Shown in pieces: positions 15,860 through 24,868 of a DNA stretch of 27,341 nucleotides (its first letter is position 1; every line of letters begins with the position of its first letter). The DNA is taken from the NCBI GenBank assembly GCA_937894665.1, contig CALAWF010000241.1:1-27341 (forward strand), given 5' to 3'. A program made the translations under genes and the position numbers. The notes under the pieces were generated by a model. That model was not told where the DNA came from, searched no databases, and saw nothing but the letters and a program-made list of their open reading frames with translations. The DNA is from an uncultured bacterium (GTDB lineage Bacteria > Cyanobacteriota > Vampirovibrionia > Gastranaerophilales > Gastranaerophilaceae).

Positions 15860-18800
15860 ATGACACAAAAACAAGATGCAATAATCTATATTGATGACGA
15901 AAACAAAACAGAAGCAGAATTTATGTCTAGAAGTTTTGTCAAAAAAGAAGTAAAAGACAGAGCTTATATCAACGCACTTGGTGCAGAACTTGCAAGCAAA
16001 TATTTGGCTTCTGAAGGTATTGATGCACATGAAACGCACAACCTTCATTCAATTTCTAAAATCTTAGAAAAAATTGATATTGCTGATATTATGTTACCGA
16101 ATATTCATATAGATGTTAGAGTTGTTTTTGATGAAAACCAAATTTTCATCCCCAAAAGCCACGCAAAATTAGGTATTGAACCTAATATTTATCTTGCGAT
16201 GAAATTATCTCCTGATTTTAAGTTTGTAGAATTTCTTGGATACTTTGAACCGGCAAGAATAAATAAAAACAACCAAAATTCAGAATATTATTTCATTGAA
16301 AAAGATAAACTTTCTTCCCCTGAAAAATTAACACAATATATCAAAGGTTTCGCTGGAAATACAGATAGAGGAATTTCCGAAGATGAAATGTTGCATGCGA
16401 GAGAATTATTTGTATCTATGGCGGATCACAGTATTTCTCAAGACGAAGAACGAGAGTTAATTAACTTATTATTACTTAGCGACTCCTTGAGAGATTATAT
16501 TTTAGAATTTGATAATTTTGAAACTCTATCTTTTAGCGTTGGCAGCTCTTTCGGCAAAGAATTAGAAGCTGATTTACCTGTTGCAACTCAAACATTAGAA
16601 GACTCTTCAAACTTTGAAAATGAAACACAAGAACAAGAAGAACAGCAAGAGCAAGAAAATTCTACGGATGAAGAAAATTTAGAAGAGGAAGAAGTTGCTA
16701 CAGATTTGGATTTTTCTAATTCAGATGAAGATGAAATGATTTTTGACGAATCTTTCTTTGATGATGATACTTCTACAGAGGAAGAAGATTTATTAAATAG
16801 CACAACAAATACTGAAGAATCTGAACTAGTTGTTACCCAAGAAACAACTGTCAAACCGGAAGAACCAATTATTCAAGATAATTTACCGGATATGGATATT
16901 GATCTTGATATGGATAAAACACTTGATTTAGATAGTATAGATGAAGATATGGATGTAGATGAACCAACTTCGCCTGATGAAAAGCCTAACAATCAGTTGT
17001 CCCAAGTTGTTGCAGATACAGCTAAAAAGGCAATCGAAGCTACAACAACTATTGCAGCCGCAGGTGCAGCAGGAGCTACAATTGCGGGAGCAGCAGAAGC
17101 AGCAGTCGCAGGCACAGCATCGACTGAAGCGATGAAACTTGCAGGCGTTGCCGGAGATATTGTTGAAGATATTGTATCGAAAAATCTTGAATCTCAGCAT
17201 ACTAATCTTGACAAAATTGATTATGCAAAAACAACAACTAACGCAAATGATATACCAGAACATATTGCAGCATACGACTTATCTTCTGCCAAAATAGAAG
17301 CTGATTTAGAAGCTGAAAAATCAGGACAAACAGAAACACCAAAAGATTTATCTGAACTTCAAACTGTTGATACCAATTCAAAAGGATATGAAAATATCGA
17401 ACAAGAAGCTATTGATTTTGGAAATATCGACGGAACCCCAGTTGAAGAATTTAAACCTGAAACGACTGAAAATCTTGAAGATTTAAGCCACATATCAGCA
17501 ATAGACTCTCCAACTACACCAGTAGAAGATTTAGATATAAAAATGACAGAAGAAAAGTTGAATGAAGTTAATAACCTTTCAGACTTAAATTTTGATAATT
17601 CAACAATCGATATGAATGCAGATGGAACATCTTCTATTGATAATTTAAATTTTGACATCGGACTGGAAAGCGATACTGATGAACACCTTGTTGATTTAGG
17701 AATGACAAATGAGCTAGTAATTGATGACAAAAAAGATTCTTTAAACCTTGATGGCTTTGACACGGATTTAACCGAAACAACAGAAGATTTATCAGACTCA
17801 ATGCTTGAAGATTCATCTATCGATACAGACAAAGAAGAAAATACTAAAGAAACAACAATAGAAGAACCAACTCAGGAGGAAGAAATTACTACTCTTGATG
17901 ATATAGATACTCTTCCTACACTTGATGAAGAAACTCAACGACAAGATTCAGATACAAATCAAGATGCAAATTCATTATTAGCAGAACTAGAAGATACCGA
18001 TTTTGACAATGATGTAATGGAAGAAAAAAATACAGAAGAAGCAACAGCATCAAACGAAAATTCAGACGAAGAAAGTGTTGATGACTTCTTAGCAGAACTT
18101 GCAGGAGAAGATGGCACAGATACAGACGATTTAACAATTGAAGACCTCCAATCACCTGAAGATTCAGATGCAGATTTTGCCGAATTAGATGATTTAGATT
18201 TAACAACTGCGGGAGAAGAAAATCATCCGCAGGAACAGTCTGAAACAGAAGAACTTCAACCTGAATTAAATTCAAACGAAGATATTACACTGGATGATTT
18301 AACTGAACCAACAGAAGATGACGGTACAAATGAAAACAAACCAGCACATGAAGAAGAGCTTATCACTGAACCGGAACCTACAGAAAAAGCATTCACGGTA
18401 ATGGAAAATTCTACAGTTATAAGTGATAAAACATTCAAGGTTGGAGAAATTCCAATTGATATAAATAATCCAGAAGCACAAAACTTTGAAGGACCGGAAC
18501 AACTAGAAAGTTTATACAACGAAGAAAATGTTCCTGGAGCAGCATTATTACAAACTCCGGGAAGATTAGGTTCTGCAAGAGGAAATAATTCTAAAATAGG
18601 TTTAGGTATCGGACTTGGAATTGTTGGATTCTTTTTAGTTTTAGCAGTTGCAGGAATTATTGGCGTTTCCGTTTTCAAAATGTTAAAACCGGCTGACGAA
18701 ACACCTCAACCAATAACAGACGATGCAACTCCAACAAGCACTGACAATGGAGTTACAGATGCCAATACCCTTAATATTGATGAAAACAATGTAGTAAATA

Positions 18801-19282
18801 TGGACGAAGCGACAAAAACACCTTCTGCACAACAACCGTTAACTCCAGCAACACAAAAACAACAAGCACAAACAAAATCAACTATTCCAGCTACTGTTGT
18901 GCCTAAGAATATCCAAACTAAAAAAATTGGAGCTACATCTTTCATTGAAGTTAAAAAATTATCTTGGGAAGTTCCTGATTATGTTTCATACAATGCAAAC
19001 TTTAGACAATACTTCCAATCTGCAGGTAAAAGTTTGAAACTTGCCCTAACAAGTGATTTATTACTTGCAACTGATTTCACTTATACAGACCAAGTAAGAG
19101 TAAGCGTAACATTCAATCAGGATGGCTCATTTAAAGAATCAAGGATGTTATTATCAAGTGGCTCTAAGCAAGTTGATGACATTGTGTTACAAACTGTTAA
19201 CCAAACACTCGGAGTCTTAAAAGCCCCTCATAGCATAGGAAATGACGAAAGCACTACGGTAATACTTAAAATTTATTTCTAA
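15860..19282 (+). CDS. Giant acidic single-pass membrane protein with C-terminal TonB-like domain
   Basis: 1140 residues. Residues 1-230 form a globular-looking domain (ADIMLPNIHIDVRVVFDENQ, then IYLAMKLSP and FVEFLGYF) that I think resembles cyanobacterial DUF1822, untested. Residues 235-880 are extremely rich in Glu, Asp, Ser and Thr, with recurring units such as LLAELEDTDFD, DFLAELAGEDG and DFAELDDLDL, interrupted by an Ala-rich helix at about 385-425. One membrane segment lies at about 914-938 (IGLGIGLGIVGFFLVLAVAG). A Gln/Thr/Pro linker and a TonB-C-like end (VRVSVTFNQDGSFKESRMLL, SSGSKQVDD) finish the protein. With no signal peptide, the acidic 900 residues should be cytoplasmic and the TonB-like end periplasmic. 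Ordinary TonB has a very short cytoplasmic part. First gene of a likely three-gene operon with a sigma-like factor. Confidence 0.85.
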   Translation: MTQKQDAIIYIDDENKTEAEFMSRSFVKKEVKDRAYINALGAELASKYLASEGIDAHETHNLHSISKILEKIDIADIMLPNIHIDVRVVFDENQIFIPKSHAKLGIEPNIYLAMKLSPDFKFVEFLGYFEPARINKNNQNSEYYFIEKDKLSSPEKLTQYIKGFAGNTDRGISEDEMLHARELFVSMADHSISQDEERELINLLLLSDSLRDYILEFDNFETLSFSVGSSFGKELEADLPVATQTLEDSSNFENETQEQEEQQEQENSTDEENLEEEEVATDLDFSNSDEDEMIFDESFFDDDTSTEEEDLLNSTTNTEESELVVTQETTVKPEEPIIQDNLPDMDIDLDMDKTLDLDSIDEDMDVDEPTSPDEKPNNQLSQVVADTAKKAIEATTTIAAAGAAGATIAGAAEAAVAGTASTEAMKLAGVAGDIVEDIVSKNLESQHTNLDKIDYAKTTTNANDIPEHIAAYDLSSAKIEADLEAEKSGQTETPKDLSELQTVDTNSKGYENIEQEAIDFGNIDGTPVEEFKPETTENLEDLSHISAIDSPTTPVEDLDIKMTEEKLNEVNNLSDLNFDNSTIDMNADGTSSIDNLNFDIGLESDTDEHLVDLGMTNELVIDDKKDSLNLDGFDTDLTETTEDLSDSMLEDSSIDTDKEENTKETTIEEPTQEEEITTLDDIDTLPTLDEETQRQDSDTNQDANSLLAELEDTDFDNDVMEEKNTEEATASNENSDEESVDDFLAELAGEDGTDTDDLTIEDLQSPEDSDADFAELDDLDLTTAGEENHPQEQSETEELQPELNSNEDITLDDLTEPTEDDGTNENKPAHEEELITEPEPTEKAFTVMENSTVISDKTFKVGEIPIDINNPEAQNFEGPEQLESLYNEENVPGAALLQTPGRLGSARGNNSKIGLGIGLGIVGFFLVLAVAGIIGVSVFKMLKPADETPQPITDDATPTSTDNGVTDANTLNIDENNVVNMDEATKTPSAQQPLTPATQKQQAQTKSTIPATVVPKNIQTKKIGATSFIEVKKLSWEVPDYVSYNANFRQYFQSAGKSLKLALTSDLLLATDFTYTDQVRVSVTFNQDGSFKESRMLLSSGSKQVDDIVLQTVNQTLGVLKAPHSIGNDESTTVILKIYF

Positions 19283-19320
19283 ATATGATATAATATTTTT
19301 GAAGTAGAGGAAGCCAGATT

Positions 19321-19881
19321 GTGGAATTAACACAAGACAATATTGACTTAATAGAAAGATTAATAAAAAGCGATCGTAAATATTCTAATAATGAAGATTT
19401 ATACGAAGATTTTTTTAATGAAACTGCTAAACGTTCATTATCAATAATGAATGCGATTGAGTCTGAAGCAACTCTGGAAGCATACTTAAAACGTATTGTA
19501 ACAACATCTATTATCAGCGTATTAAAAGACTCCGGACGCTTGAGAAGAACACGTAGCGGTTATATGTCAACAAAAGAAGTTGCATTAAAACGTAACGATA
19601 GTATTGATTACTCTAATGTAAAAATTGACTACTCAAGCATTAATATTCCTCACAATCCGGAAGAAATTGTTATTCAAAAAGAGATTCTTAAATTTGTAGC
19701 TGATACAATAAAGAAAATAGATGCACAAGAGCCGGATAAAGACTATTTACATATATATACTTTGCGTTATGATAAAGGCATGACACAGAAAGAAATTTCA
19801 CAAGAAATTGGAATTTCACAATCTGAAGTATCCAAAAGACTATACAGCCTTATGGGTTTAGTAAAAAATGCAATAGAATAA
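19321..19881 (+). CDS. Small sigma-70-like transcription factor
   Basis: 186 residues from a GTG preceded by GAGGAAG. Residues about 25-95 (YEDFFNETAKRSLSIMNAIE, LEAYLKRIVTTSIISVLKDS, GRLRRTR) look like a divergent sigma region 2. Residues about 125-186 form sigma region 4 with a clear helix-turn-helix: RYDKGMTQKEISQEIG, then ISQSEVSKRLYSLM. The size and two-domain layout fit an ECF-like sigma factor, which would direct RNA polymerase to a specific regulon. It begins 38 bp after the TonB-like gene and ends 13 bp before the NTPase gene, all on one strand, implying one transcript. No classical anti-sigma domain is adjacent; the 1140-residue membrane protein is the obvious candidate partner (inference). 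A non-sigma DNA-binding regulator with region 4 similarity is the alternative. Confidence 0.82.
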   Translation: MELTQDNIDLIERLIKSDRKYSNNEDLYEDFFNETAKRSLSIMNAIESEATLEAYLKRIVTTSIISVLKDSGRLRRTRSGYMSTKEVALKRNDSIDYSNVKIDYSSINIPHNPEEIVIQKEILKFVADTIKKIDAQEPDKDYLHIYTLRYDKGMTQKEISQEIGISQSEVSKRLYSLMGLVKNAIE

Positions 19882-19894
19882 GTATATTTTCAAA

Positions 19895-22852
19895 ATGAAA
19901 TGTCCTGTTTGTAAAAAAAATATTCCGGAATCATCTTTAAAATGTCCCTTCTGTAAATCAAGGGTTGGATTGTTATGTTCAAAATGCAATACAGTAAATC
20001 CAATTGGGAATATGAATTGTAAGTCCTGTAACTCAGAACTTTTAAAAGTTTGCAAACATTGTAATGGTGTAAATTTTCCAGATGCAACTAAATGCAGAAA
20101 ATGCGGTCTTCCTTTTGAAAATACACAACAAATAAACAAAAACGAAACTAAATCACCTTTAGAATTTGCACCTAAATATTTAACCCGCAAACAAGCATTC
20201 GACATTCTTACAGATGGAATTCTTTCAAAAGATAAAAAGATTTTTTCAATTGCAGGAACTAAAGGGGCAGGGAAAACAACATTACTCAAAAAGGCAATAA
20301 AAAATCTTGAAAATGAACACTTTCAATGGTGCATTGGAGAATGTTCTCCGATAACTCAACTTTCCCCTGGGGGGGTAATTCAAGACATGCTATTGAATAC
20401 TTTTAACCTTCCGAATTTCTGTATAAATAATGAGGAGTTTCAACAAAACGCAACAACATTCTTTGAAAACGAATTTAAATTTCTAAAAAAAGATGAAATT
20501 TCAGACTTTATAAACTTCTTATACAATTATAAAGACGGAAATTATGAAGACATAATACATAATAAAAAAAGAACTTTTGAAATCTTATTTCAAATTTTTG
20601 GAGCTTTTGCAAATACAGGAAGATTTATTTTTGTAATTGATAATTTTGACTTCATCGACGGTTTTTCAGTTGAATTCTTTACAACATTGATGCAAAAATC
20701 AATTGTGCAAAAAAATTTGAAATTCATCGCAATTTATAACAATCCAAAGCCAATTAATAGTTACTTTTTAGTTGAAGAATTAGATGTAAAATCATATATT
20801 GATATTAACCTTGCTCCAATGACAACAAAAGAGTTAGCTCAAAATATAAAAATGACATCAGAAGCAGGAACATATATAACTGAACGAGAAAAAGAAGTTA
20901 TCATAGAAAAAAGCAATGGTAATCCAGCATTTGTAGAACAGGCAGTAAGTTATTCTTTCGATTGCCAAATCTCAGACAAAGCATTTTTGCTCCCAAACAA
21001 TTTTAATAAATTAATTCTAGATAGATTAGAAACGCTAAAAAAAATTAACCAAGAAGCTCACAAATTGTTATGTTGTGCAGCAATTCTCGGAAATAAATTA
21101 AATTTAGTTTTACTAAAAGATATTTTTGGATATAAAAATCAAGAATTTTTAGATATTATGTCTTATCTTGTAAAATCTAAATTTATACGACCATACAACC
21201 AAATTTATTATGAATTTAATAACCTTTTATTATGGGAAACAATTTTAAAAAATCTTACGCACAACTCTGCATTTGCAGATATAAACGTAAAAATAGGAAA
21301 AGCTCTTAGCATATATACCCTAAATACAAATACAACAATGGCAATGATAGCACACAATCTAAAAGAAAACCGTATGGCATTTGATATTTGGACTAAAATT
21401 ACAAGACTTGCCTCATACATTGGAGATATTAACCTATATGTAATCTCTCAAAAACAATGCCTTGCACTGCTAAATGAATTTAATGAAAATGAAACATTAA
21501 ACATTCGCTTTAACATAAGTGAAAGATTAGGAAAATTACTAACAGAATATAATCCGGAAGAAGCAATGGAATACTTACCGGATGCAATCGCAAATGCTAA
21601 ATCTAATAACAATGAAGCCAAAGAAATAGAATTATTAAGTTATATGGCTCAATGTTGTAAAAAAACAGAAAATTACTTCGGAGATATTGAATGCGTTGAT
21701 AATGTTTTGAAAAAATTAAAACCAGAACAAACACTGGAAGCGGCAATGGTAAAATCAACAAAATTAAAATCTCTTACATATATCGGAAACTGTGGAGAAG
21801 TTATAAACACTATTGATAATGACATTTTACCTACGTTGAATGAAGTTTTATCAAACCCAAAGAAAAAAATTACAATTCCAATTGGATTAGTTTATGAGAC
21901 TTGGATTAGAACAAATCTAGTACTTGCAAATGCTCTTGCTCTCCAAGGAAATGACCGCAGCTTTGAAATATTAACGAAACTCTTTGATATTATTGAAAAA
22001 CATCGGATTGATGACCAACTATTAATTTGTAAAGCAAAACTTGTTCTTGCCCTTGCAAATACAATGAAAGGCGATTTTTTAACATCAGAAGGGTTATTAG
22101 AGGACATCAGTAGAATTTATAGAAAAGATATTATGGATGCAGAAACAATTTCTCATTGGAATATGGTTTTCATAATTAATAAATTTTTCTTAAAAGATTA
22201 TGATGAATTAAGAGAAACATTATTTGATGCTGTAACCTTTGCAAATAACATCGGAGATAATTTTGCTAAAAATGTCTTAAAAGTATTACTTGGAAAGATA
22301 TTTAAAGATAATCAGCAAGCAAAACATGCCTTAGAAATATATAATGAACAAGTAACATATTTTGCAAAAGAAAAAATAGCACTTGGAGCATTATTATCTT
22401 GGTACTTGATTGCAGATGCAACGCTCATTGCAGAAGGAGCTAAAAATTCAATTGAGATTGCAGAACAAGCAATTGAAATTGCTCAAAATCCTAGAATTAA
22501 TAACTCATTCTTCATTGTTTTATTAAAAATTCTTTTAGCAAAAGCAAATATGGAAAAATCTGATTTTGAAACAGCAAAAATCAACCTTGAATCCGCCACA
22601 ATTCTTGCAAAAAAATATAATATGAATGATTTATTATCAAAAATATATTATTTGTGGGGCAAATACAATCAAGAACTCGGCTCTATTCACTCTGCTAATC
22701 AGCTCGAATTACTAAAAGGAGCGATAAAGATGTATGAAAAATCAATAAATTTAATTCAGAAATTCACAAAAAATAAATATCTCTTTGAAGAGGTGAATTC
22801 AAAAAAAACAAATTTAGTAAAAATTTGTGAAGATAATGGGTTCAAAATTTAA
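19895..22852 (+). CDS. Zinc-ribbon / P-loop NTPase / TPR-like repeat protein (STAND-type architecture)
   Basis: 985 residues. Three tandem zinc ribbons open the protein, each CXXC-10 residues-CXXC: Cys 3/6/17/20, 28/31/42/45 and 53/56/67/70. A P-loop NTPase domain follows: Walker A AGTKGAGKTT at about residue 118-127 and a Walker B-like RFIFVIDNFDF near 245. A winged-helix-like region (about 360-450) leads into a long all-helical part (about 480-985) with TPR-like helix pairs (e.g. AKINLESATILAKKYNMNDL). The order NTPase-helical repeats is that of STAND regulators, where the repeats sense a ligand or protein and the NTPase switches. No output domain such as a cyclase is seen. No Shine-Dalgarno precedes the ATG; translation probably depends on coupling to the sigma-like gene 13 bp upstream. 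No terminator follows. Confidence 0.85.
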   Translation: MKCPVCKKNIPESSLKCPFCKSRVGLLCSKCNTVNPIGNMNCKSCNSELLKVCKHCNGVNFPDATKCRKCGLPFENTQQINKNETKSPLEFAPKYLTRKQAFDILTDGILSKDKKIFSIAGTKGAGKTTLLKKAIKNLENEHFQWCIGECSPITQLSPGGVIQDMLLNTFNLPNFCINNEEFQQNATTFFENEFKFLKKDEISDFINFLYNYKDGNYEDIIHNKKRTFEILFQIFGAFANTGRFIFVIDNFDFIDGFSVEFFTTLMQKSIVQKNLKFIAIYNNPKPINSYFLVEELDVKSYIDINLAPMTTKELAQNIKMTSEAGTYITEREKEVIIEKSNGNPAFVEQAVSYSFDCQISDKAFLLPNNFNKLILDRLETLKKINQEAHKLLCCAAILGNKLNLVLLKDIFGYKNQEFLDIMSYLVKSKFIRPYNQIYYEFNNLLLWETILKNLTHNSAFADINVKIGKALSIYTLNTNTTMAMIAHNLKENRMAFDIWTKITRLASYIGDINLYVISQKQCLALLNEFNENETLNIRFNISERLGKLLTEYNPEEAMEYLPDAIANAKSNNNEAKEIELLSYMAQCCKKTENYFGDIECVDNVLKKLKPEQTLEAAMVKSTKLKSLTYIGNCGEVINTIDNDILPTLNEVLSNPKKKITIPIGLVYETWIRTNLVLANALALQGNDRSFEILTKLFDIIEKHRIDDQLLICKAKLVLALANTMKGDFLTSEGLLEDISRIYRKDIMDAETISHWNMVFIINKFFLKDYDELRETLFDAVTFANNIGDNFAKNVLKVLLGKIFKDNQQAKHALEIYNEQVTYFAKEKIALGALLSWYLIADATLIAEGAKNSIEIAEQAIEIAQNPRINNSFFIVLLKILLAKANMEKSDFETAKINLESATILAKKYNMNDLLSKIYYLWGKYNQELGSIHSANQLELLKGAIKMYEKSINLIQKFTKNKYLFEEVNSKKTNLVKICEDNGFKI

Positions 22853-22911
22853 ATTTACGGATTTTATATAAACACATATAAACTTACTAAGCAAAAAAAA
22901 GGATTTAAAAT

Positions 22912-23133
22912 ATGGAAGTTTCATTTTGTTCAGCAAAACCAATACAATATCAAAAAATAGGTTCAATTAAAAATTCTGTAGGACGAATAATGAATAACTC
23001 CTACAAAACAAAATACAATCAAACAAACAGTGATTGTTTAGCTAAAATGAATAGAGAAACAAAAAATACCAACATTTTCCAACGGATTATTAAGACTTTA
23101 AAGGCATTATATAGAGCAAATCGCCCATTATAA
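22912..23133 (+). CDS. Small basic protein of unknown function
   Basis: 73 residues; AAGGA lies 9-10 nt before the ATG. It begins MEVSFCSAKPIQYQ, is rich in Lys, Asn and Arg, and ends with an amphipathic basic helix (FQRIIKTLKALYRANRPL). No membrane segment or known motif. It lies 59 bp after the NTPase gene with no terminator between, so it may be read from the same transcript. Its stop codon directly abuts the stop codon of the convergent hydE gene, leaving no room for a terminator between them. The VSFCS motif near the start resembles the N-terminal motif of other small proteins here. Confidence 0.6.
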   Translation: MEVSFCSAKPIQYQKIGSIKNSVGRIMNNSYKTKYNQTNSDCLAKMNRETKNTNIFQRIIKTLKALYRANRPL

Positions 23134-24129
23134 TTATTTTCTTACTCTAAATCCTTGAGAAGTTGATATTGTTCTACCAATTGATTGAATTTTAGCCGAA
23201 ATACAACCCCTACATTTATCCGGATTTTCGTTTATACATATTTTATTTGGATAAATCTCATATTTTGCACGATATTCAGTTGTTGTAACATTTGGCATAA
23301 CAACATTTGCTCCACTTTGAAGTGCAATAATTCTTCCATTTGGATTAAGAGTTTCCATCGCCGTAGTTGCAGGGATATTTATATCTTTTAACAAAATCCT
23401 TGTCAAAGCCATGACTTTTAGAGCTAAAGTAAAACTTCCGGTTTGTTCATCCTTCAATGGAGTGTGAGGATGAGGAATGAATGGGCCAATGCCAACCATA
23501 TCCGCATTTATTTCTTTGAAAAATAAAATATCTTCTGCTAAAGATTCAATTGTCTGATTTGGAAGACCTACAAGGCAACCTGTTCCAACTTCATATCCTA
23601 AACGACCTAAATCTTTCAAACACCTAACTCTATTATCAAAATCCATATTTGGGTGCATTTGTTTATATAAATTTCTATCGGTAGTTTCAATTCTTATTAA
23701 GTATCTATCAGCTCCAGCATCTTTGAATGCTTTATACTCATCATAAGTTTTTTCACCAATACTTAGAGTAAGAGCTACACCAAGATTTTTTATACCCTTT
23801 ATTATTTCACACATCAAATCTGTATTATAATATTCATCCTCGCCAGATTGAAGAACTATAGTTTTGTAACCCATATTTGCAGCATGTTCAGCATAAGAAA
23901 TAATATCATCTTTTGAAATTCTGTAACGGTCAATATATTTATCTTCACTTCTCAAACCACAATACTTACATTGACGTTTACAAATATTAGAAAACTCAAT
24001 TAGCCCCCTCAAATGAACATTGTCTCCGACATAATCTTTTCTTATCTTATCTGCAAGAGAAAATAACCAATCATTTTTTGAGTCATCTTTTAAAATTTCA
24101 ATTATATCATTTTTAGAAAATTCATCCAT
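23134..24129 (-). CDS. hydE: [FeFe]-hydrogenase H-cluster maturation radical SAM protein HydE
   Basis: 331 residues, close to Thermotoga HydE. The radical SAM cluster motif is in LIEFSNICKRQCKYCGLRSE (CX3CX2C), followed by the family-typical TIVLQSGEDEYY, LTLSIGEKTYDEY, GADRYLIRIETT, GTGCLVGLPNQT, DMVGIGPFIPHPHTP and IPATTAMETLNP. The C-terminal CINENPDKCRGC (CX7CX2C) matches the accessory cluster site seen in some HydE proteins. Together these separate it from BioB and PylB. HydE acts with HydF and HydG to build the diiron subcluster of [FeFe] hydrogenase; neither those nor the hydrogenase is in the window. It implies hydrogen metabolism in an anaerobe. Confidence 0.95.
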   Translation of the reverse strand: MDEFSKNDIIEILKDDSKNDWLFSLADKIRKDYVGDNVHLRGLIEFSNICKRQCKYCGLRSEDKYIDRYRISKDDIISYAEHAANMGYKTIVLQSGEDEYYNTDLMCEIIKGIKNLGVALTLSIGEKTYDEYKAFKDAGADRYLIRIETTDRNLYKQMHPNMDFDNRVRCLKDLGRLGYEVGTGCLVGLPNQTIESLAEDILFFKEINADMVGIGPFIPHPHTPLKDEQTGSFTLALKVMALTRILLKDINIPATTAMETLNPNGRIIALQSGANVVMPNVTTTEYRAKYEIYPNKICINENPDKCRGCISAKIQSIGRTISTSQGFRVRK

Positions 24130-24287
24130 CCAAAACTCTCCTATATATCACATTTATAGCATAAACACAGGTTCAAATTAAAATAAAAATTTCTTATAAA
24201 ATATTCACAAACTATTCAAAAAAAATGAACTTATGGTTTAATAATATCGTTATAGATATGTGTGGAGTCAAAAATAGGAGAATAGGC

Positions 24288-24764
24288 ATGAAAAAGATTA
24301 TATGTTTACTAGCCCTAGGTATAACGTTTTTAACACCAGCACCATGTTTTGCGGCTCCGCCAGGAGGAGGCATGGGACATGGACCTTCTATGGGAGGAAG
24401 ACCACCTATGCACGGTGGAGCATCAATGAACCGTCCACCAATGGGCATGAATAGACCTGCGATGGGCAGACCTCCGATGGGACCACCTCCAATGCACATG
24501 GCTAGACGTCCTTTACCACCTCCGCCAATGTACCGTCCTATGCCATTTTATAGACCATATTATTATTCATATTACTACCCATCATATTACTCAACTTCTT
24601 ACACATATTATCCGACAAGATATTACAGCGATATTGTGGAACCCGTTTCAACTTCAACAAGTGCGGTTATCGTTAGAGATGATTATGCAGGAATAAATAC
24701 GGCAGCAAACGTTATCAATGCCGCTGCAAATGTGGCATCAACAATCAGATATTTAACTTGGTAA
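24288..24764 (+). CDS. Secreted Met/Pro/Gly-rich and Tyr-rich low-complexity protein
   Basis: 158 residues from the ATG at 24288, preceded by AGGAG; the frame extends upstream to 24225 but the signal peptide (MKKIICLLALGITFLTPAPC FA) starts here. The mature N-terminal half is low complexity, rich in Met, Pro, Gly, His and Arg (MGHGPSMGGRPPMHGG, then repeated RPPMG/RPAMG units). A Tyr-rich stretch follows (FYRPYYYSYYYPSYYSTSYT), then a short Ala/Asn-rich amphipathic C-terminus. It is exported across the inner membrane, to periplasm or surface. No family is recognised. Met/His-rich repeats can bind copper in other proteins, but there is no copper gene nearby to support this. It is followed by a clear terminator and is probably a single-gene unit. 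Confidence 0.72.
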   Translation: MKKIICLLALGITFLTPAPCFAAPPGGGMGHGPSMGGRPPMHGGASMNRPPMGMNRPAMGRPPMGPPPMHMARRPLPPPPMYRPMPFYRPYYYSYYYPSYYSTSYTYYPTRYYSDIVEPVSTSTSAVIVRDDYAGINTAANVINAAANVASTIRYLTW

Positions 24765-24789
24765 ACTGAAATAAAAAAGAATTCACTAC

Positions 24790-24819
24790 AAAAATCTCCT
24801 CCATATAGAGGAGATTTTT
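24790..24819 (+). terminator. Terminator of the low-complexity secreted protein gene
   Basis: AAAAATCTCCTC (24790-24801) pairs with GAGGAGATTTTT (24808-24819) around a 6-nt loop, with a T-run on the 3' side. Confidence 0.9.
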
Positions 24820-24868
24820 TACATTTAACTAAAGAAAATAAAAACTCGGTCGTAATAAATAATATAGA

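Noticed and set aside
16588..18945. Long open frames on the - strand opposite the TonB-like gene (for example 17359-17832 and 18256-18678), Ser-rich or Cys-rich.
   Set aside because: They are antisense shadows of an acidic, repetitive coding sequence, lack ribosome binding sites and have abnormal composition.
23134..24129. Biotin synthase or pyrrolysine-pathway (PylB) identity for the radical SAM gene.
   Set aside because: The IEFSNICKRQCKYCGLR and GPFIPHPHTP segments and the C-terminal CX7CX2C site are those of HydE.
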